This document shows, piece by piece, positions 11,231 through 22,340 of a stretch of 64,000 bases of DNA; position 1 is the stretch's first letter, and every line of letters starts with the position of its first letter. The position numbers and the translations under genes were made by a program. The notes under the pieces are model-generated. The model had not been told where the DNA came from and made no database searches. It saw only the letters and a list, made by a program, of their open reading frames with translations. Location: positions 20,441,869-20,505,868 of the forward strand of contig JAKZAP010000009.1 of the NCBI GenBank assembly GCA_023053575.1. Direction: 5' to 3'. The DNA is from Branchinecta lynchi (lineage: Eukaryota > Arthropoda > Branchiopoda > Anostraca > Branchinectidae).

Positions 11231-11499
11231 GGCTAATATCGACGATGGCATGATAAGTTTTGTTAATAATCAACGTTTTGGAAAACGGTAGATATTGGTA
11301 ATACATATATGGCACTTTACACAAGGGACTTGTATCGTGACCAATAAACCAGAAACAGTCTTTCGAATATAATTTAGAAGTCTAGGACTCCATTGTCGGA
11401 GACATGTTTTATGTTATTAAAACGTTAAAATGTAAAACGTGTTCTCCAAGATTTATGTTATCTAGCAACTATATTTATTCTGTCTGATTTAATTGATTC

Positions 11500-11819
11500 A
11501 TTTTTGGTTTTGCTCGGAGGAAGATCAGACCCATGTCGCAAACCTTTTCTATTTTTAATTTTTCTTTAGTCATATGTCTGTTGTCGTAAATTCTCGTGTT
11601 GTCCTTAAATTTTAAATTTTAGTGTTGATGTGTGATAGTTGTTCGTTGTTTTTTTCTTTACAATGCCTTAGGCTAGAATTGTGTTAATAATTTTTACAAA
11701 CCCATCAGAATTAGTGAAGCGTCGTTTTTTTATGCCACTGGCATGTCTGATGCTTTTAAGAAACACCAGGTTTATTTATATTTGCCATTAAAATTGTACC
11801 TTACCTTACCTTACCTTAC
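11500..11819 (+). mobile_element. LINE 3' end with (CCTTA)n tail
   Basis: A T-rich 3' UTR-like stretch ends with four TTACC units (about 11800-11819), the tandem tail typical of CR1/L2-like LINEs. There is no coding sequence. Confidence 0.35.
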
Positions 11820-12180
11820 GGAGACATACCAGGACCCACAGGGCGGGGTCTCATGGTGAAAACCAAATAAAACCAAAGATATCTTCTCTCCAAGATCTTC
11901 TCTCCGAACCCCAGCATCGAGATATCTTACCACCCACTGCACCGCTCAACAACCGTACGCGTCACCAAAATAAACTGGTTCCAGTAGCTTCGCGAACGAA
12001 CCGCCTTCGCGAACGAACTGAACCAGCCTGCAGGAGTGGTTTTCGAGTCCGATCAAGGCGCGTTACAAAATTAACTAGCGCTTTCCGCCTCATAATATTA
12101 AACGACTCTATCTCATTATCTAAAAACATCTGGCTAGCAGAGTAACGTCGATTATACGAAAACAACTGTCGGAACATCTA

Positions 12181-12398
12181 CAACATTTCCTAGAGCTCCC
12201 CTTTACATTTTAAATATCTCTTGCATCCCAATCCTAACTGTCCATCACTTTACCTTTGTTTCCTTCATTTGCATAATTGTCGGGTCTCTCGAACGGATTG
12301 CCTCTATGGCACCTTCCAGACATCCGGAATCTCGGGTGTCCAACTTCCCGGACTCCCAGACGTTTGTGGCCTGGCTTCACCTTCCATATCCGTCTCGC
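12181..12398 (+). repeat. Dispersed 210-bp repeat, copy 2
   Basis: It matches 9988-10205 from CAACATTTCCTAG to GGCTTCACCTTCC, but without the minisatellite expansion. Confidence 0.7.
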
Positions 12399-13039
12399 GC
12401 TATTGAAACAAACTTTCAGCTTACTCAATGTCGATTCCAGGTAATTATCAAACAGTGGAAGACAGTACAACTGCGTGCAATATGTTTTAAACAAAAGAAC
12501 CTTCAACTGGGTGACTAACATTTAAAATTACGGATCAGATGGTTTGCACGCAGGCAAAGACCACGTTGACTTGACATGGCTGAATCAAACAGTGCCTCTA
12601 ACGTGCTTCTAACGTGCCTAAAAGAAGGCACGTTAGAACATTGATCCTGCACCTCGCTCTGAAGCCTGAAAATGCCCTTTTATTTTTCGTGCCTCTTTAG
12701 TACTAGTGCCTCCTACACTAGCTGCGTTCGTTTTCGTCGTTCGGTTCGCCGTTCCAACCGTCGTTTTACTACAAGCGTTATCATTATAACCTCGTTCGTG
12801 AACGGCGTTGGCATTGGACTGCCGAAAATAAAGGGTTTCTTTATTCGGTTGAACCGCCGTTTCGGCGGTTCTAAAAACGTTGGAGAGCCCTGGCCCAAGA
12901 GAAATTCTTCCCCATGCATATCTACCTATTAGGCCAAGATCGGCACGAGCTGCTGTCCAGCCTGTTCCAAAGTCCAGTACCCTGTTCCCATGACCGATAC
13001 AAAAGAAGTTTTGTTCCTTCGTTCACTGACCTTTTTAAC

Positions 13040-13381
13040 GGGCATTCCGAACCACCTCCATAATTTAATCGTATTTTTGTGTGTGTTGTTATTGAATTGT
13101 AAATATGATAATTTTTGACATTATCTAGTTTTTAGTTTGGAGTGAATTTGACTGAATTATTAGTTTTATTTATAGATGTTTTGATAAGTGGACATGTTAC
13201 GTATGATTGAAGGTTTTACTTAGAGTTTTATTGTGAGATACATGTACATTGACCAAATGAACAACATTAGTTATAGTTGTTTTAACATTAGTTAATTGTT
13301 AAGTTATACATGATGAAAGAAATTCAATTTTCGGCTTCGTCCGTGAGCGAATAAAAAAAAAAAAAATTGAATTGAATTGAT
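13040..13381 (+). mobile_element. LINE 3' end with (TTGAA)n tail
   Basis: It ends CTTCGTCCGTGAGCGAATAA, then an A run and ATTGAATTGAATTG. The last words resemble the tail at 7330-7378 (CTCTGTCCGTCGC...GAATAAA), so the two may be the same family. Confidence 0.45.
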
Positions 13382-13639
13382 TCGTTCGTCGTTCCTAAAA
13401 CGACGAACGGAGGCGGGAAGTCAGTTTCAAAATCTCGGTTCAGTAAGTAGGCGCGAATTTTCAAAAGTCTCGGCAAAACAAATTGAACTTGTAAACTAAG
13501 CTGAAAAACAGTGGACGTGTTATACTAAAATCCAATTTTGTACTCTATTATAGCTGCTGCTGTAAATATGAAGTTAGTTCGACTATTAACGTTTTCGTAT
13601 CAACTTCGTTTGTGAGCCGTCCATGATCAGGCTTTTTGA

Positions 13640-13984
13640 GCCCTCTCGGGGCGGTTGTGTATTTATATAGTTTATTTTATAATTGATAGTAAATAAGGCA
13701 GGTCAGGTCAAGTGTTTTCAAGTCAGTGTCAAGTTGTTTGTTCGAAAGGAAGCATTGGGTATTTTTTTTTTGTGGGATTTCGGGTTGATCTTGCCGAGTG
13801 TCAGTGGGTTTGTGGGGCGGGTTCCCGACTGGTGGTGAGCCATGGAATTATTAACATTTATTTATATAATTAGTCATAGGTAAAATATGTTTGTTATATA
13901 TTGTACCGGGTTTTTGTCAATCGACCTTGTGTCCCCGGCTTGACCCTATTTATTTTGATTTTATACAGAAGTGTAAAATGAAAC
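13640..13984 (+). mobile_element. LINE 3' end with CCTTGAA tail
   Basis: An AT-rich 3' UTR-like body ends AAATGAAACCTTGAACCTTG. The tail unit is the same as in the LINE at 48.3-49.8 kb. Confidence 0.4.
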
Positions 13985-14151
13985 CTTGAACCTTGAAGTC
14001 AAGATACTACGTTTATAGAACGTGTCAAAGAAAACACTAATATGACAAAATTTAACGACGTTTTTGGTACAGACAACGACGCACGACGAAAACGAACGCG
14101 ACTACTATGTGGTGCCGTGCCGTGCTTCTTTTAAGTCGAATCCTTTTTTAG

Positions 14152-14439
14152 AGTTTCGAACAGAAATCCGCCCTCATTGCACATTTGAAAGAAGAACAGT
14201 TAGCCATGAAGGAAGCGAATATTAACGGCTATCTAGACTTGCTTGGAAATACCGATTTTCTGGAAGAACCTGGCTCAGTTTCTCCAGTGCCCATGGAACC
14301 TGAATTCGGCCAGGGGGCGAAAGCTGACTATATGGAGCTGCTCCCTCGAATTGTTTCGTACAGTACCTTACAGGTTAAAGAGGAAGATGAGGACTTGATA
14401 CACCAAAAAGATCCGAGCGACATTTTAAATAGTCTGATG
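14152..14439 (+). CDS. C2H2 zinc-finger protein, third exon
   Basis: The acceptor is ttttttag| at 14151 and the donor is ATG|gtgagt at 14440; both are phase 0. Joined to exon 2, the first residues complete a finger with exact C-x2-C-x12-H spacing, although no second histidine follows in the next five residues, so this finger is degenerate. The remaining ~80 codons are acidic and non-finger, with a V-K-E-E SUMO-consensus-like site near 14374. The 6.5-kb intron upstream is full of repeats. An open frame starting at 14185 is only part of this exon. Confidence 0.82.
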
Positions 14440-14639
14440 GTGAGTAGTTTGTTTTTTGTCTAAAGTCTGTTTGTTCGAAAATACTTAAGGACCCCTCGCA
14501 CTATTTACTCTTCAACTTACCAGATTTTTAAATATTTGAATACTTTAAAACTAGGCTGTGCTTTTAACAAGTAACCCACGGTTTTGGCTGTTTTAAGCCT
14601 TTTCCGAGACCCGTAACAGGGAAACAATTTACATAACCG

Positions 14640-15580
14640 GTTTTTGGGATCCCAAAACGTAAGTGGAGGGATACCTATGACATCGCAAAGGTTGTCCGTC
14701 TGTCTGTAAGCACGATAACTCTCGAAGGGCATGAGATATTTTGATGAAACCTGGTGTGAGGATCCTTTGGGTCAAGAGTAAGGTCAAGTTCGTAGATGGG
14801 CTCTGTAGCCTTATATTTAAGGATGGGGGAGGGGCTTTCAAATTAAGGGGAAAAAATATATTTTAAAAGCTATTGAGATAGTTGATTTAGGCGTAAGGAG
14901 ACATGCTGAATTCGAATATGAAAGTTATTTTCTCGCCGGACAAGTAGTTCACCCGAAATCCGACGAAAACCGGGCACAAAATTTGTCGAACGATTTTCGG
15001 CTATAGTAGTCCTAACCCCTTTATTCTTAAACCAGTATAGCTCTGCGCTTTGGATGACGACATTCATTTGTTTAGTCTATGGACGTCGGAGAGATCTAGT
15101 GTAATCGAAGGTCGAAGGGGTTGAGATATAATGGAGAGATCTAGTGTAATCGAAGGTCGAAGGGGTTGAGATATAATGTTCAAACGAGGGAATATTTTGT
15201 TCAAGCGAGGATGTTGTTCAATGAGGATTCACTGTAAAGTACAAATCAAGTTTGTAGACGGATACTTTAGTCCGATCTTTAGCGGCAGATGAGGGGTTTC
15301 GAATTTACGGTAAAAACATGTAGATATTCGTTGAGGGGGTAAGGAAGTCCGCTGAATCCATGTCTGAACTAAGTTTTCATCCTGGACAAAAGTTGTTTCC
15401 GAAATCGCTTAGAGATTCGGTATCGGGGCAAGGAGACATGTTGAATCCAGTTTTGAATTTTGTTGTAACAGTAAATCTTCAAGGAATCTGACGAAGACTG
15501 AATGGCGAAGACATGACCCAATTGTTTGAATCAAATGTTAGATTTTTGGGATCCCATCGAAACCTTTGGTCTTCTTCTAT
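14640..15580. mobile_element. TTTTTGGGATCCC-ended dispersed repeat, copy 1 (expanded)
   Basis: It starts TTTTTGGGATCCCAAAACG and ends GGGATCCCATCGAAACC. The block 14655-14930 (CTATGACATCGCAAAGG onward) recurs inverted at 30570-30775 and 50640-50965. The middle contains a 45-bp tandem pair at 15088-15177. Confidence 0.5.
15088..15177. repeat. 45-bp tandem duplication
   Basis: GGAGAGATCTAGTGTAATCG starts at 15088 and again at 15133, and the 45-bp units are identical. Confidence 0.9.
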
Positions 15581-16045
15581 TGGAAAAACTTCGCAGACAA
15601 CCGTCGACAGCGTGATACATATCGAAGGTAGCAAAACACGGCAAGTGAGAAAATCAGCGTAGTTCTGTCAGAGGGGTTAGAATGTACCGTACGAAATTGG
15701 GGTCTGCGGGCCTAGAAATATATGGAGTGATTTATGGAAGTAGGTTGCGTTAGTATTATAGGTAGGACAGGTCCTTTAAGGGATCTAACTAACTGTATTA
15801 CTATACATTAAGAGACACCTCGCACTAAACGGTGTTTCTACTCAGATGTTCCGAGACAATTGACCACACTACAACAAAGCTTTGTTAGCCTCTTTCAATG
15901 TCCCTTGCCTTGGGTAATAATCTTGGCAAAATTTGCATAACCGGTCTCCGGACGAATAAGCTCCTCGAAACAATGATAGTTCGCATGATACGTCACGTAA
16001 AGAAGACGAGTGTGGCAATCGTGATGATCAATGTATTGGTAATTG

Positions 16046-16505
16046 AGGAGGTTCAAGGCTTTTTTATTCTTACTTTATATAATACATAAACATTAACAAT
16101 ACTATACTCTGCACTTACAATTATTTCAGGGTTTGAACCGGAGAGAAGAAAAACATCGAATGGTTCAGACCCTTCCATAAAAGAAAATCAGTAAAACGAA
16201 ATCGACCCAACGCTGAGTAGACAGATCACCGCACGACATCGCCAACACGAAGCGAAATCAATCCAAACAAAAACAACAACGAAAATGAGGGAAGGGTGCC
16301 TGAAAACCAGTATCACTAGAGGAAAACACATAAATAAACATGAAATACAACCAATCTCTAACTGTTAATTATCCATCCTTAAACTTGTTAATGAGAATTT
16401 GGGGCAGCTGTTTTTTTATACTTTGAAGGGATTTTGTAGAATCAATTTTAGGAAATAAAATTTGCCATGAATTCAAAACTGAATAAGATGGAGAAAAAAG
16501 ATGGA
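16046..16505 (-). mobile_element. LINE 3' end, minus orientation, with ~130-bp insertion
   Basis: This is a reverse-complement copy of the 3' end of the LINE at 49520-49815: the same end of the ORF, then TTCATGTTTATTT, GGAAGGGTCTGAACC and a TTGAACC tail. The match is interrupted between about 16183 and 16315 by unrelated sequence. It is 5'-truncated near 16505. Confidence 0.75.
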
Positions 16506-17128
16506 GATAGGATACACTTAATTTATTTTAATTTAATTTTATTTCCGGCACAAAGTTTCATGCGCGAGCAAATTAATTGGCACTTGTCACCAACCTACAA
16601 CTAAAACACAGATACAATTGTCATAGAATAAATACAATAATTCAGGTTAGGTTGTTATGATACAAGGTAAACTGAGGCACAAAATTATGACGCTACCTTT
16701 CAGTTTTATAAGCGACAGGTGTGAGTTTTGGTAGTTTCATAGCTGCTTCTCTTGGAGGTCTGTTTCTTTCCGGTTTAAAGGGTGGAGGGAGGAGGTGAAT
16801 TCTCGGGAACAAAAACGAATGGAAATACTACTGAAGTAGTGTGAACTGCTGCCATAAGTAGCCTACGACGTTTCATTGTGTGTTTGCGGAAGGTCGGTGT
16901 TGTAGGCTAGTCCCCAAGCGGAAAACCCTTGCGGAACGATTAGAAACTCAAGTTCGGGCGGCAGAGTCCTTGAATGTCGTTCGTGAATTGTATGCATCAT
17001 CTTTCCAACTCCGTACAAAAAGATAAGACATATTAAACTCCGGTCCGGAAAACTTGATCATCCAATCATCAATCAATCAATTAATAATAATAATAATATA
17101 ACTGCAGTAAAAAAGGCTTTCGCCTCTG

Positions 17129-17314
17129 TTAATTTCTCGAGACACTGTGTACACTAAATTCAATTTCAGCCAGGTGTCGATCCACGCCTGCTTTAAACTG
17201 ATTGATATTTTCGGCATTTACGACATTTTCGGGGAGATTATTCCAGTATTCCACTATCCGGTTTTTGAAGCTCCATTTTCCAATGTCTTTTCGGAATTTC
17301 TCACCACGAATCAT
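17129..17314 (-). pseudogene. Non-LTR retrotransposon ORF2, C-terminal fragment
   Basis: The 61 codons contain F-K-N-R-I-V-E-Y-W-N-N-L-P followed by N-Q-F-K, the conserved end of many CR1/L2/RTE-like reverse-transcriptase proteins. Nothing upstream continues it, so it is a truncated remnant in the intron. Confidence 0.55.
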
Positions 17315-18084
17315 CGTAGTTGTTCCTGAATATCTGTTTCACAACCTGATAACATAGGACTGTCAACTTAAGCCAAATATAACTGATATATGCAATTCAT
17401 TTTAAAACTAGTACGACTTCATAACTTTGTAACAAAATTAAACGGTATGTCAAACATTAAAAATATAAAATTTGTGATACTGGATTAATTGTCAAAACAT
17501 TATGCGGGTCTTGAGTACAGTAGAGTAGAGTAGATTTTTAATTCTAAAAAGTAACTTTCACAGCGTGAACGCCGAATTTGACTTCTACTTCCAAACATAA
17601 CTAAACACTCGAATCAATTTGTCAGTTCAATAATAATTGCAACACAATTCGTAACAAATTCATCAGTCGATACAAAACTTATCTACCGCAATTTACACGA
17701 TAGGCTCATTCGGCGAACATTTTGCCAAAAACTTCTAAAACAAATAAAAATCGCTTTAAAAAAATTATTTGATTTTTTTTCAAATTCAGTCAAAGTCAAT
17801 TTTTAATCATTACGTCAAAAGTAATTTCACTTAAATACATATATAAAACAAAATAAAACATACTAAAAGGGTCAAAAGCTAAAACTAACAAATTCAACGA
17901 AAAGAGTGACTATGTTTACTGGCTTCACTTTTTAAAGAACTTCACAAAATATGGAACTGCTGACTTAAGGAATCTATCAGAAGACTGACTAGTGTGGGTT
18001 TTGTAGAGTTAATTTATTTGCCGTTCTAGTCCGTGCTTGTTCACCATTCTTTACTGCTCTGATCATGATTTTAATTTATCCCAG

Positions 18085-20172
18085 GTCAAAATCGAAGAGC
18101 CCGAAAACCTGTCATTACCTCGCATACAAGATGCCCCAACAATGCTCCAAGACACCCTGGAGGTCGGAGGCACAAGCGGTAGAGATCTGAGCAGTCTTCC
18201 AAATCACGAAGTGATAGACCTCTGTGATAGCGATACTGAATTTCCTGAATATGAACACGAGGGGCGGAAAGACTATAGAGATGCCACCGTAGAGAGCTGT
18301 AGAATTGGAGATCTTGGAGACCGCGGACTTGACCATAGAGGTATTATCGAGCAGGAAGGTGGAGTCCTGATATCTGAAGCCCCAGAGCAGAGACACAGTC
18401 AGAGAAATACTTTCGAACAGCAAGAGAAAACACAGCTTAATCAATACGCAAGGCATGGTACAACCCGAAACTTTATCATGCAGCCCACCTGCCCGAACGC
18501 TGTTATCTGTTCCCGCCCCTCTACTTCCCCACAGTTGAATACCTCCCCGGGTCGTGGGCGTGGCCACCGCTTTAATGCAGTAAACTCCAGTCGCCCTTTC
18601 TTTATGGGTTTCGATAATGTTTCCCCTATCAAGTCAGGAGATGCTATACCGCGGTATAGAGTATCGGACAACGTCTTCTCAGCAGGGAGCCCGTCTAAGA
18701 TATCTGCTCCGGCGACGAGCCGCCATTTGGTTAGGGGAGAAGACGGTGTCCCTCCTGGCGTATTTACCCTTTCAACTACACCAAACTACACCGGGGAAGA
18801 CAGTGTAAACCAGGAAGGAAACCAGTCAGGTCAGTTGTCTGAATCTACTTCATCATCAACTGTTGCTCCGGAAACTAGTTCTTCACTTCGACACTTTCGT
18901 AAGAAGTCTTCTACTACCAGTGGAACCAATCAGCCGAACGAGATTATTGGTCAAACCGTGCTTCGGCTGGTAGAGACGCAAGGCCATCTGAGTGGTCGAG
19001 CTAGCCACCCAAATGGTATACAGGCAACCCGGTCTATGTTGCAAAGTGACCTCAGTAACGTTGATAACCTGTCCAGTAGCTCAGCGACTCAGACCTTTGT
19101 AATAAATAACGAGCGAACCGGTGAAGCACCCACGGCCGAAGGGTCTGCATCAAGCTCCTCGGTTGACTTCAATGGTGAAGCTGATGGTTTGGGTAAATGT
19201 CCCGCAGTTCAAACTACTGAGGACGGTGTAGTGTTCGGAAATCCCGGAGTTGCCAGACCTCGTGCTATGAAAATTGGGAACGAAGGGATGTCTCTTCAAG
19301 TGAACCGAATTGCTGACTCGGGTCTGACCATTCACGAAACGTCGGCGTTTACTGTTTTAGGTCTAAGTCCGCACCGTGCGGGAAACATTGATCTTCATTC
19401 TGGTCTTTCCCACAGAACTCTAGCTAATGTGTCTACGACGGGTGCAAAGACTGTCTATCCTGCCCATTCTGTGGAGACGGCGACAGTCTACGGCGACCCG
19501 CTCGCTCTGTACCCTCGTGTACCTCCCAGACAAACTCAGGAATCCACAGTTATTCCAGACTCCTTGGATGTCGCAAGAGCTTCGAGCACTTTTCAAGTCC
19601 CGCAAGTGGGACAACTCTGTGATCAAAATCAGGCCCCACCAGGGTCTTGTCATACATTACCGTCCGCAGTCAACTTCACAGGATATGCCTCGCCACAACA
19701 AGTTAGAAGCGGCATGAATCTTGGCCCGCGGAATATTTTAACTGGTCCTGCCTTCCCGCACCAGCCGCATAGGGCGGAGTCAGATACAGCACAACCAATC
19801 TGTGATCTTCCGCCGGCGGAAAGGCCTCCCATTGGTGCCGCGCCAGGCATGAATCCCTCCTATCACGCTGCAGTATTTCCGACCTGTGCCAGAGATCCCT
19901 ACCTATCTGAACAATCAGGATGCGTTGAGTCGAATCCAGTCGACCTTACAGTAGTGAAAAGGGAGAAGAGTGTTGTCATACCTGTCATGGCTCCTTTAAG
20001 TGTGGCTGATGATGATGATGAAATTCAAGTGATAGAAGTGAAGCCTTCTGTGAAAGAATGTTTTAGAAAACCAGGCGATACGAAAGTGTTTGAATGTGGG
20101 CTCTGCGGACAACAGTGCAGGGATGGAGTGAGGCTTAGGTTCCATATGAAGAATATGCATTCAAGCCAGTAG
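18085..20172 (+). CDS. C2H2 zinc-finger protein, last coding exon with SUMO/CtBP-type motifs
   Basis: The acceptor is atcccag| at 18084 (phase 0) and the stop is TAG at 20170-20172, giving 695 codons. Most of the exon is Ser/Thr/Pro-rich and probably disordered. It opens with V-K-I-E (a SUMO-acceptor consensus). Near 18211-18240 it has V-I-D-L followed by an acidic C-D-S-D-T-E stretch, a classical SUMO-interacting-motif pattern. Near 19936 it has P-V-D-L-T, the P-x-D-L-S/T pattern bound by CtBP co-repressors, followed at once by V-K-R-E, and near 20005-20040 an acidic run followed by a second SIM-like core. It ends with a single C2H2 finger (about 20095-20160). These motifs suggest a SUMO-regulated repressor; that is inference from short motifs. 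No AATAAA was noticed in the next few hundred bases. Confidence 0.85.
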   Translation, partial: VKIEEPENLSLPRIQDAPTMLQDTLEVGGTSGRDLSSLPNHEVIDLCDSDTEFPEYEHEGRKDYRDATVESCRIGDLGDRGLDHRGIIEQEGGVLISEAPEQRHSQRNTFEQQEKTQLNQYARHGTTRNFIMQPTCPNAVICSRPSTSPQLNTSPGRGRGHRFNAVNSSRPFFMGFDNVSPIKSGDAIPRYRVSDNVFSAGSPSKISAPATSRHLVRGEDGVPPGVFTLSTTPNYTGEDSVNQEGNQSGQLSESTSSSTVAPETSSSLRHFRKKSSTTSGTNQPNEIIGQTVLRLVETQGHLSGRASHPNGIQATRSMLQSDLSNVDNLSSSSATQTFVINNERTGEAPTAEGSASSSSVDFNGEADGLGKCPAVQTTEDGVVFGNPGVARPRAMKIGNEGMSLQVNRIADSGLTIHETSAFTVLGLSPHRAGNIDLHSGLSHRTLANVSTTGAKTVYPAHSVETATVYGDPLALYPRVPPRQTQESTVIPDSLDVARASSTFQVPQVGQLCDQNQAPPGSCHTLPSAVNFTGYASPQQVRSGMNLGPRNILTGPAFPHQPHRAESDTAQPICDLPPAERPPIGAAPGMNPSYHAAVFPTCARDPYLSEQSGCVESNPVDLTVVKREKSVVIPVMAPLSVADDDDEIQVIEVKPSVKECFRKPGDTKVFECGLCGQQCRDGVRLRFHMKNMHSSQ

Positions 20173-20223
20173 ATCTCTGTGTTGTTTGACAGCTTAGCGT
20201 GACTTAGAGCTTGGTCATACTTG

Positions 20224-20638
20224 AGGCGTATTCTCGCCGTTCCCCGAGGACTCCACTTGAGGAGTCTCCCCGTTTATATTTGTCCCGGGGACTCAGTCCC
20301 TGTATTCTCGCGAGTCCCGACGAACGGGGAATGCTCCGATTGTCATAATCATAAAAAAGGACTCCCTTTCAAATTCGGAGGGGAATCAGTTTTTGCTGGC
20401 GATGGTGCAATGTAAAATTAATTGAAAACAATCAGAATAATCAAAACCAAAAATATAGTGGATCCAGACTAATTTCGTCAACTGCATATTTTTTTTTTGT
20501 TTGAACAAAATCCATTTTGGAAGCATTCCCCGTGTTCTCGCCGTTTCTGTACGCGGCGCCCGCGCGGAGTGACTCCCTCTATCCTCGCCGTTCCTTCGAT
20601 TCCCGGAGGAGTCGTCGGGGAACGGTGAGAATACGCCT
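20224..20638. mobile_element. GC-rich TIR MITE with TTG target duplication
   Basis: It starts AGGCGTATTCTCGCCGTTCC and ends GGAACGGTGAGAATACGCCT, with TTG on both flanks (20221-20223 and 20639-20641). It lies 50 bp after the zinc-finger stop codon, so probably within that gene's 3' UTR. The 3-bp duplication suits PIF/Harbinger-type mobilisation. Confidence 0.75.
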
Positions 20639-21519
20639 TTGTCTCATTTCCTGGCTTTTGGGGTTGCAAAAGTAGAAAAAAGAAAAATAACAAGATACAA
20701 CTAATTCTGAATGTTGTCGTTTTAAATTCAGGAGATCAACTAGAGCAAAACAGCGTGTGTAATTATGTTACAGGAACCCTAATTGACCCCTAATTCCAGT
20801 CTTCTCACTATCCTCAAGCTGCCACAAAGCCCATCAAATCTCACGTCTCCTTGGGATTTTCAGTTGTTTGTCGAAAAGGCGGCTTTTTGAGCCCAGTGTG
20901 ACCAAGCTATTAAGGCTGCTGCCGGCAGGGACATCTACCGTAGACGAAACTGCGGAGCCTTTTCGTCTGCCCCCATTGGGTTAGGTCTTGCGCAAGTATT
21001 TGACTTTTGAAAGCATTTAATTTTGACTGCGCTGAATGGATATGTCGGCTAAGATTCTTGAATGAATATTTTGGCTCTTTTTGGCAAATCTCCTCTTCAG
21101 TCTTAAAGCATACCTCGCATTATTTACTGTTGATGTTCCAGTATTCAAAGCAATGTGAATACTGCAAAGCTAGGCTCTGTTTAAAAAAAATATCCACGGC
21201 CTTGCCTGTTTTAAGCCTTTTCCCAGGCCCACCGACTTCTAGCAAGATTAGGGCGAAATTCAGAAAACCGGTTCGTATGCATCGATAGCATGATGCGCGA
21301 ACACTTGTCCAGAGCATAGTGCGCATGAAAACGTGTGCAAAGATTCGTCAAGTGTCGCGTTAGCGGGTTCAGAATGGAAATTTGGATCTCCGGGTTTAAG
21401 AACTAATGAATGATGTTACCGAAGTTGTTTCATTGGCACTATAAGTATAACAGGTCCTTTAACAAGAAAAACGAACCTGTGGCCCAGGGATTGTGATTCA
21501 CAAGTTCGTTTTTCTAGCT
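20639..21519. other. Intergenic, no gene seen
   Basis: No gene is recognised. A decayed hammerhead-like repeat on the minus strand lies near 21053-21110 (CTGAAGAGGAG...AGAGCC then AAAATATTC). Confidence 0.5.
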
Positions 21520-21520
21520 T

Positions 21521-21564
21521 TAGCTTGAAGAAGGACTTTGCCAAGAAGTGCCGAAATATCGCTA
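21521..21564 (+). ncRNA. Hammerhead-ribozyme-like core, copy 3
   Basis: It reads TAGC, TTGAAGA (one change from CUGANGA), a GGACTT...AAGTGCC stem II, GAAA, TATC and GCTA. Stem I TAGC/GCTA is again fully paired but different from the other copies, so stem I has changed in a compensated way three times. The first C of the core is lost, so this copy is likely inactive. Confidence 0.55.
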
Positions 21565-21619
21565 GAGTGAATCTCAGCTCAGTTATCCGTTTGATGTAGT
21601 CTGGGCTAAAGGAATACTA

Positions 21620-22170
21620 GTTGCGTTATTGCAGATACCACGGTCTAAATCATTCTCGCAGTTACACTTTCAAAAGTTTCTCCGAGTAAGGATTAAAGTT
21701 AACTGCAGTATTTGTTACTGAGATTGATCGGATCTCTACTGGTATAAGAATAATCCAAATTAGAGATAGATAACCTTATCTCATTAGAGACAAGATTAAT
21801 CCTAGTAGCAAATAGTGCAAGATTATTTTAGGGCGTACCCTGGTATCTGATACTATGGCCAAAAGGAGATTTTTTAATTACTCTTTATCTGGCTAGATAC
21901 CGTGGTAACTGATCGTGGTATCTAAAAAACTCATTTCACTTTCATCATCACTAATAAAAGAGTCGAGTTTTTATGAAATTGCTGGGAAAGAAGTTATGGC
22001 ACTAAAGATGTCACTGTATTTCTTTTTGGATGATTTCTAAAAGTGCAATTCCGGCAATTATCGTTTTTGTAGAGCAACCGTAGTATCAGATACCACGGTA
22101 CCTGCAAAAAAGACTAATTGCCGATCCAGTTACGGTGGTAACTGATACCATGGTATCTGCAAACCGCAAC
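21620..22170. mobile_element. MITE of the GTTGCG...GGTATC family with TACTA target duplication
   Basis: It begins GTTGCGTTATTGCAGATACC and ends GGTATCTGCAAACCGCAAC, inverted repeats of each other, and is flanked by TACTA on both sides (21615-21619 and 22171-22175). Inside are several GATACCATGGTATC-type palindromes. Confidence 0.75.
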
Positions 22171-22340
22171 TACTATAGATCTGATTGTGTTACTGTACCG
22201 TAGCGTCAAATGGGCCGTGGAAGTTAAGAAGGATCAGGGCTTTTGGGTTATGCCCTGGATGTCGCATTTACGGATCTGGAATCCGGATTCCACTTTGAAG
22301 AGGGGGTCGTGCAAATCTCGTTCTAACTGCGGAACCACGC

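Larger units (their letters stand above)
7602..14151 (+). other. Intron 2 of the zinc-finger gene, repeat-filled
   Basis: This is a 6.5-kb GT-AG intron. It contains a (TGAT)n tract, a large inverted-repeat element with nested insertions (8457-9375), a MITE (9429-9731), a 72-bp minisatellite (10194-10690), a duplicated 210-bp block (9988-10205 and 12181-12398), a TIR element (10881-11230) and several LINE tails. Nothing was recognised in 7991-8456 or 12400-13040 apart from CGTTCG-rich words. Confidence 0.7.
14440..18084 (+). other. Intron 3 of the zinc-finger gene, repeat-filled
   Basis: This GT-AG intron of 3.6 kb holds a GGGATCCC-ended repeat (14640-15580), a minus-strand LINE 3' end (16046-16505) and a minus-strand LINE ORF fragment (17129-17314). 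The stretch 17340-18036 is AT-rich with nothing recognised. Confidence 0.7.
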
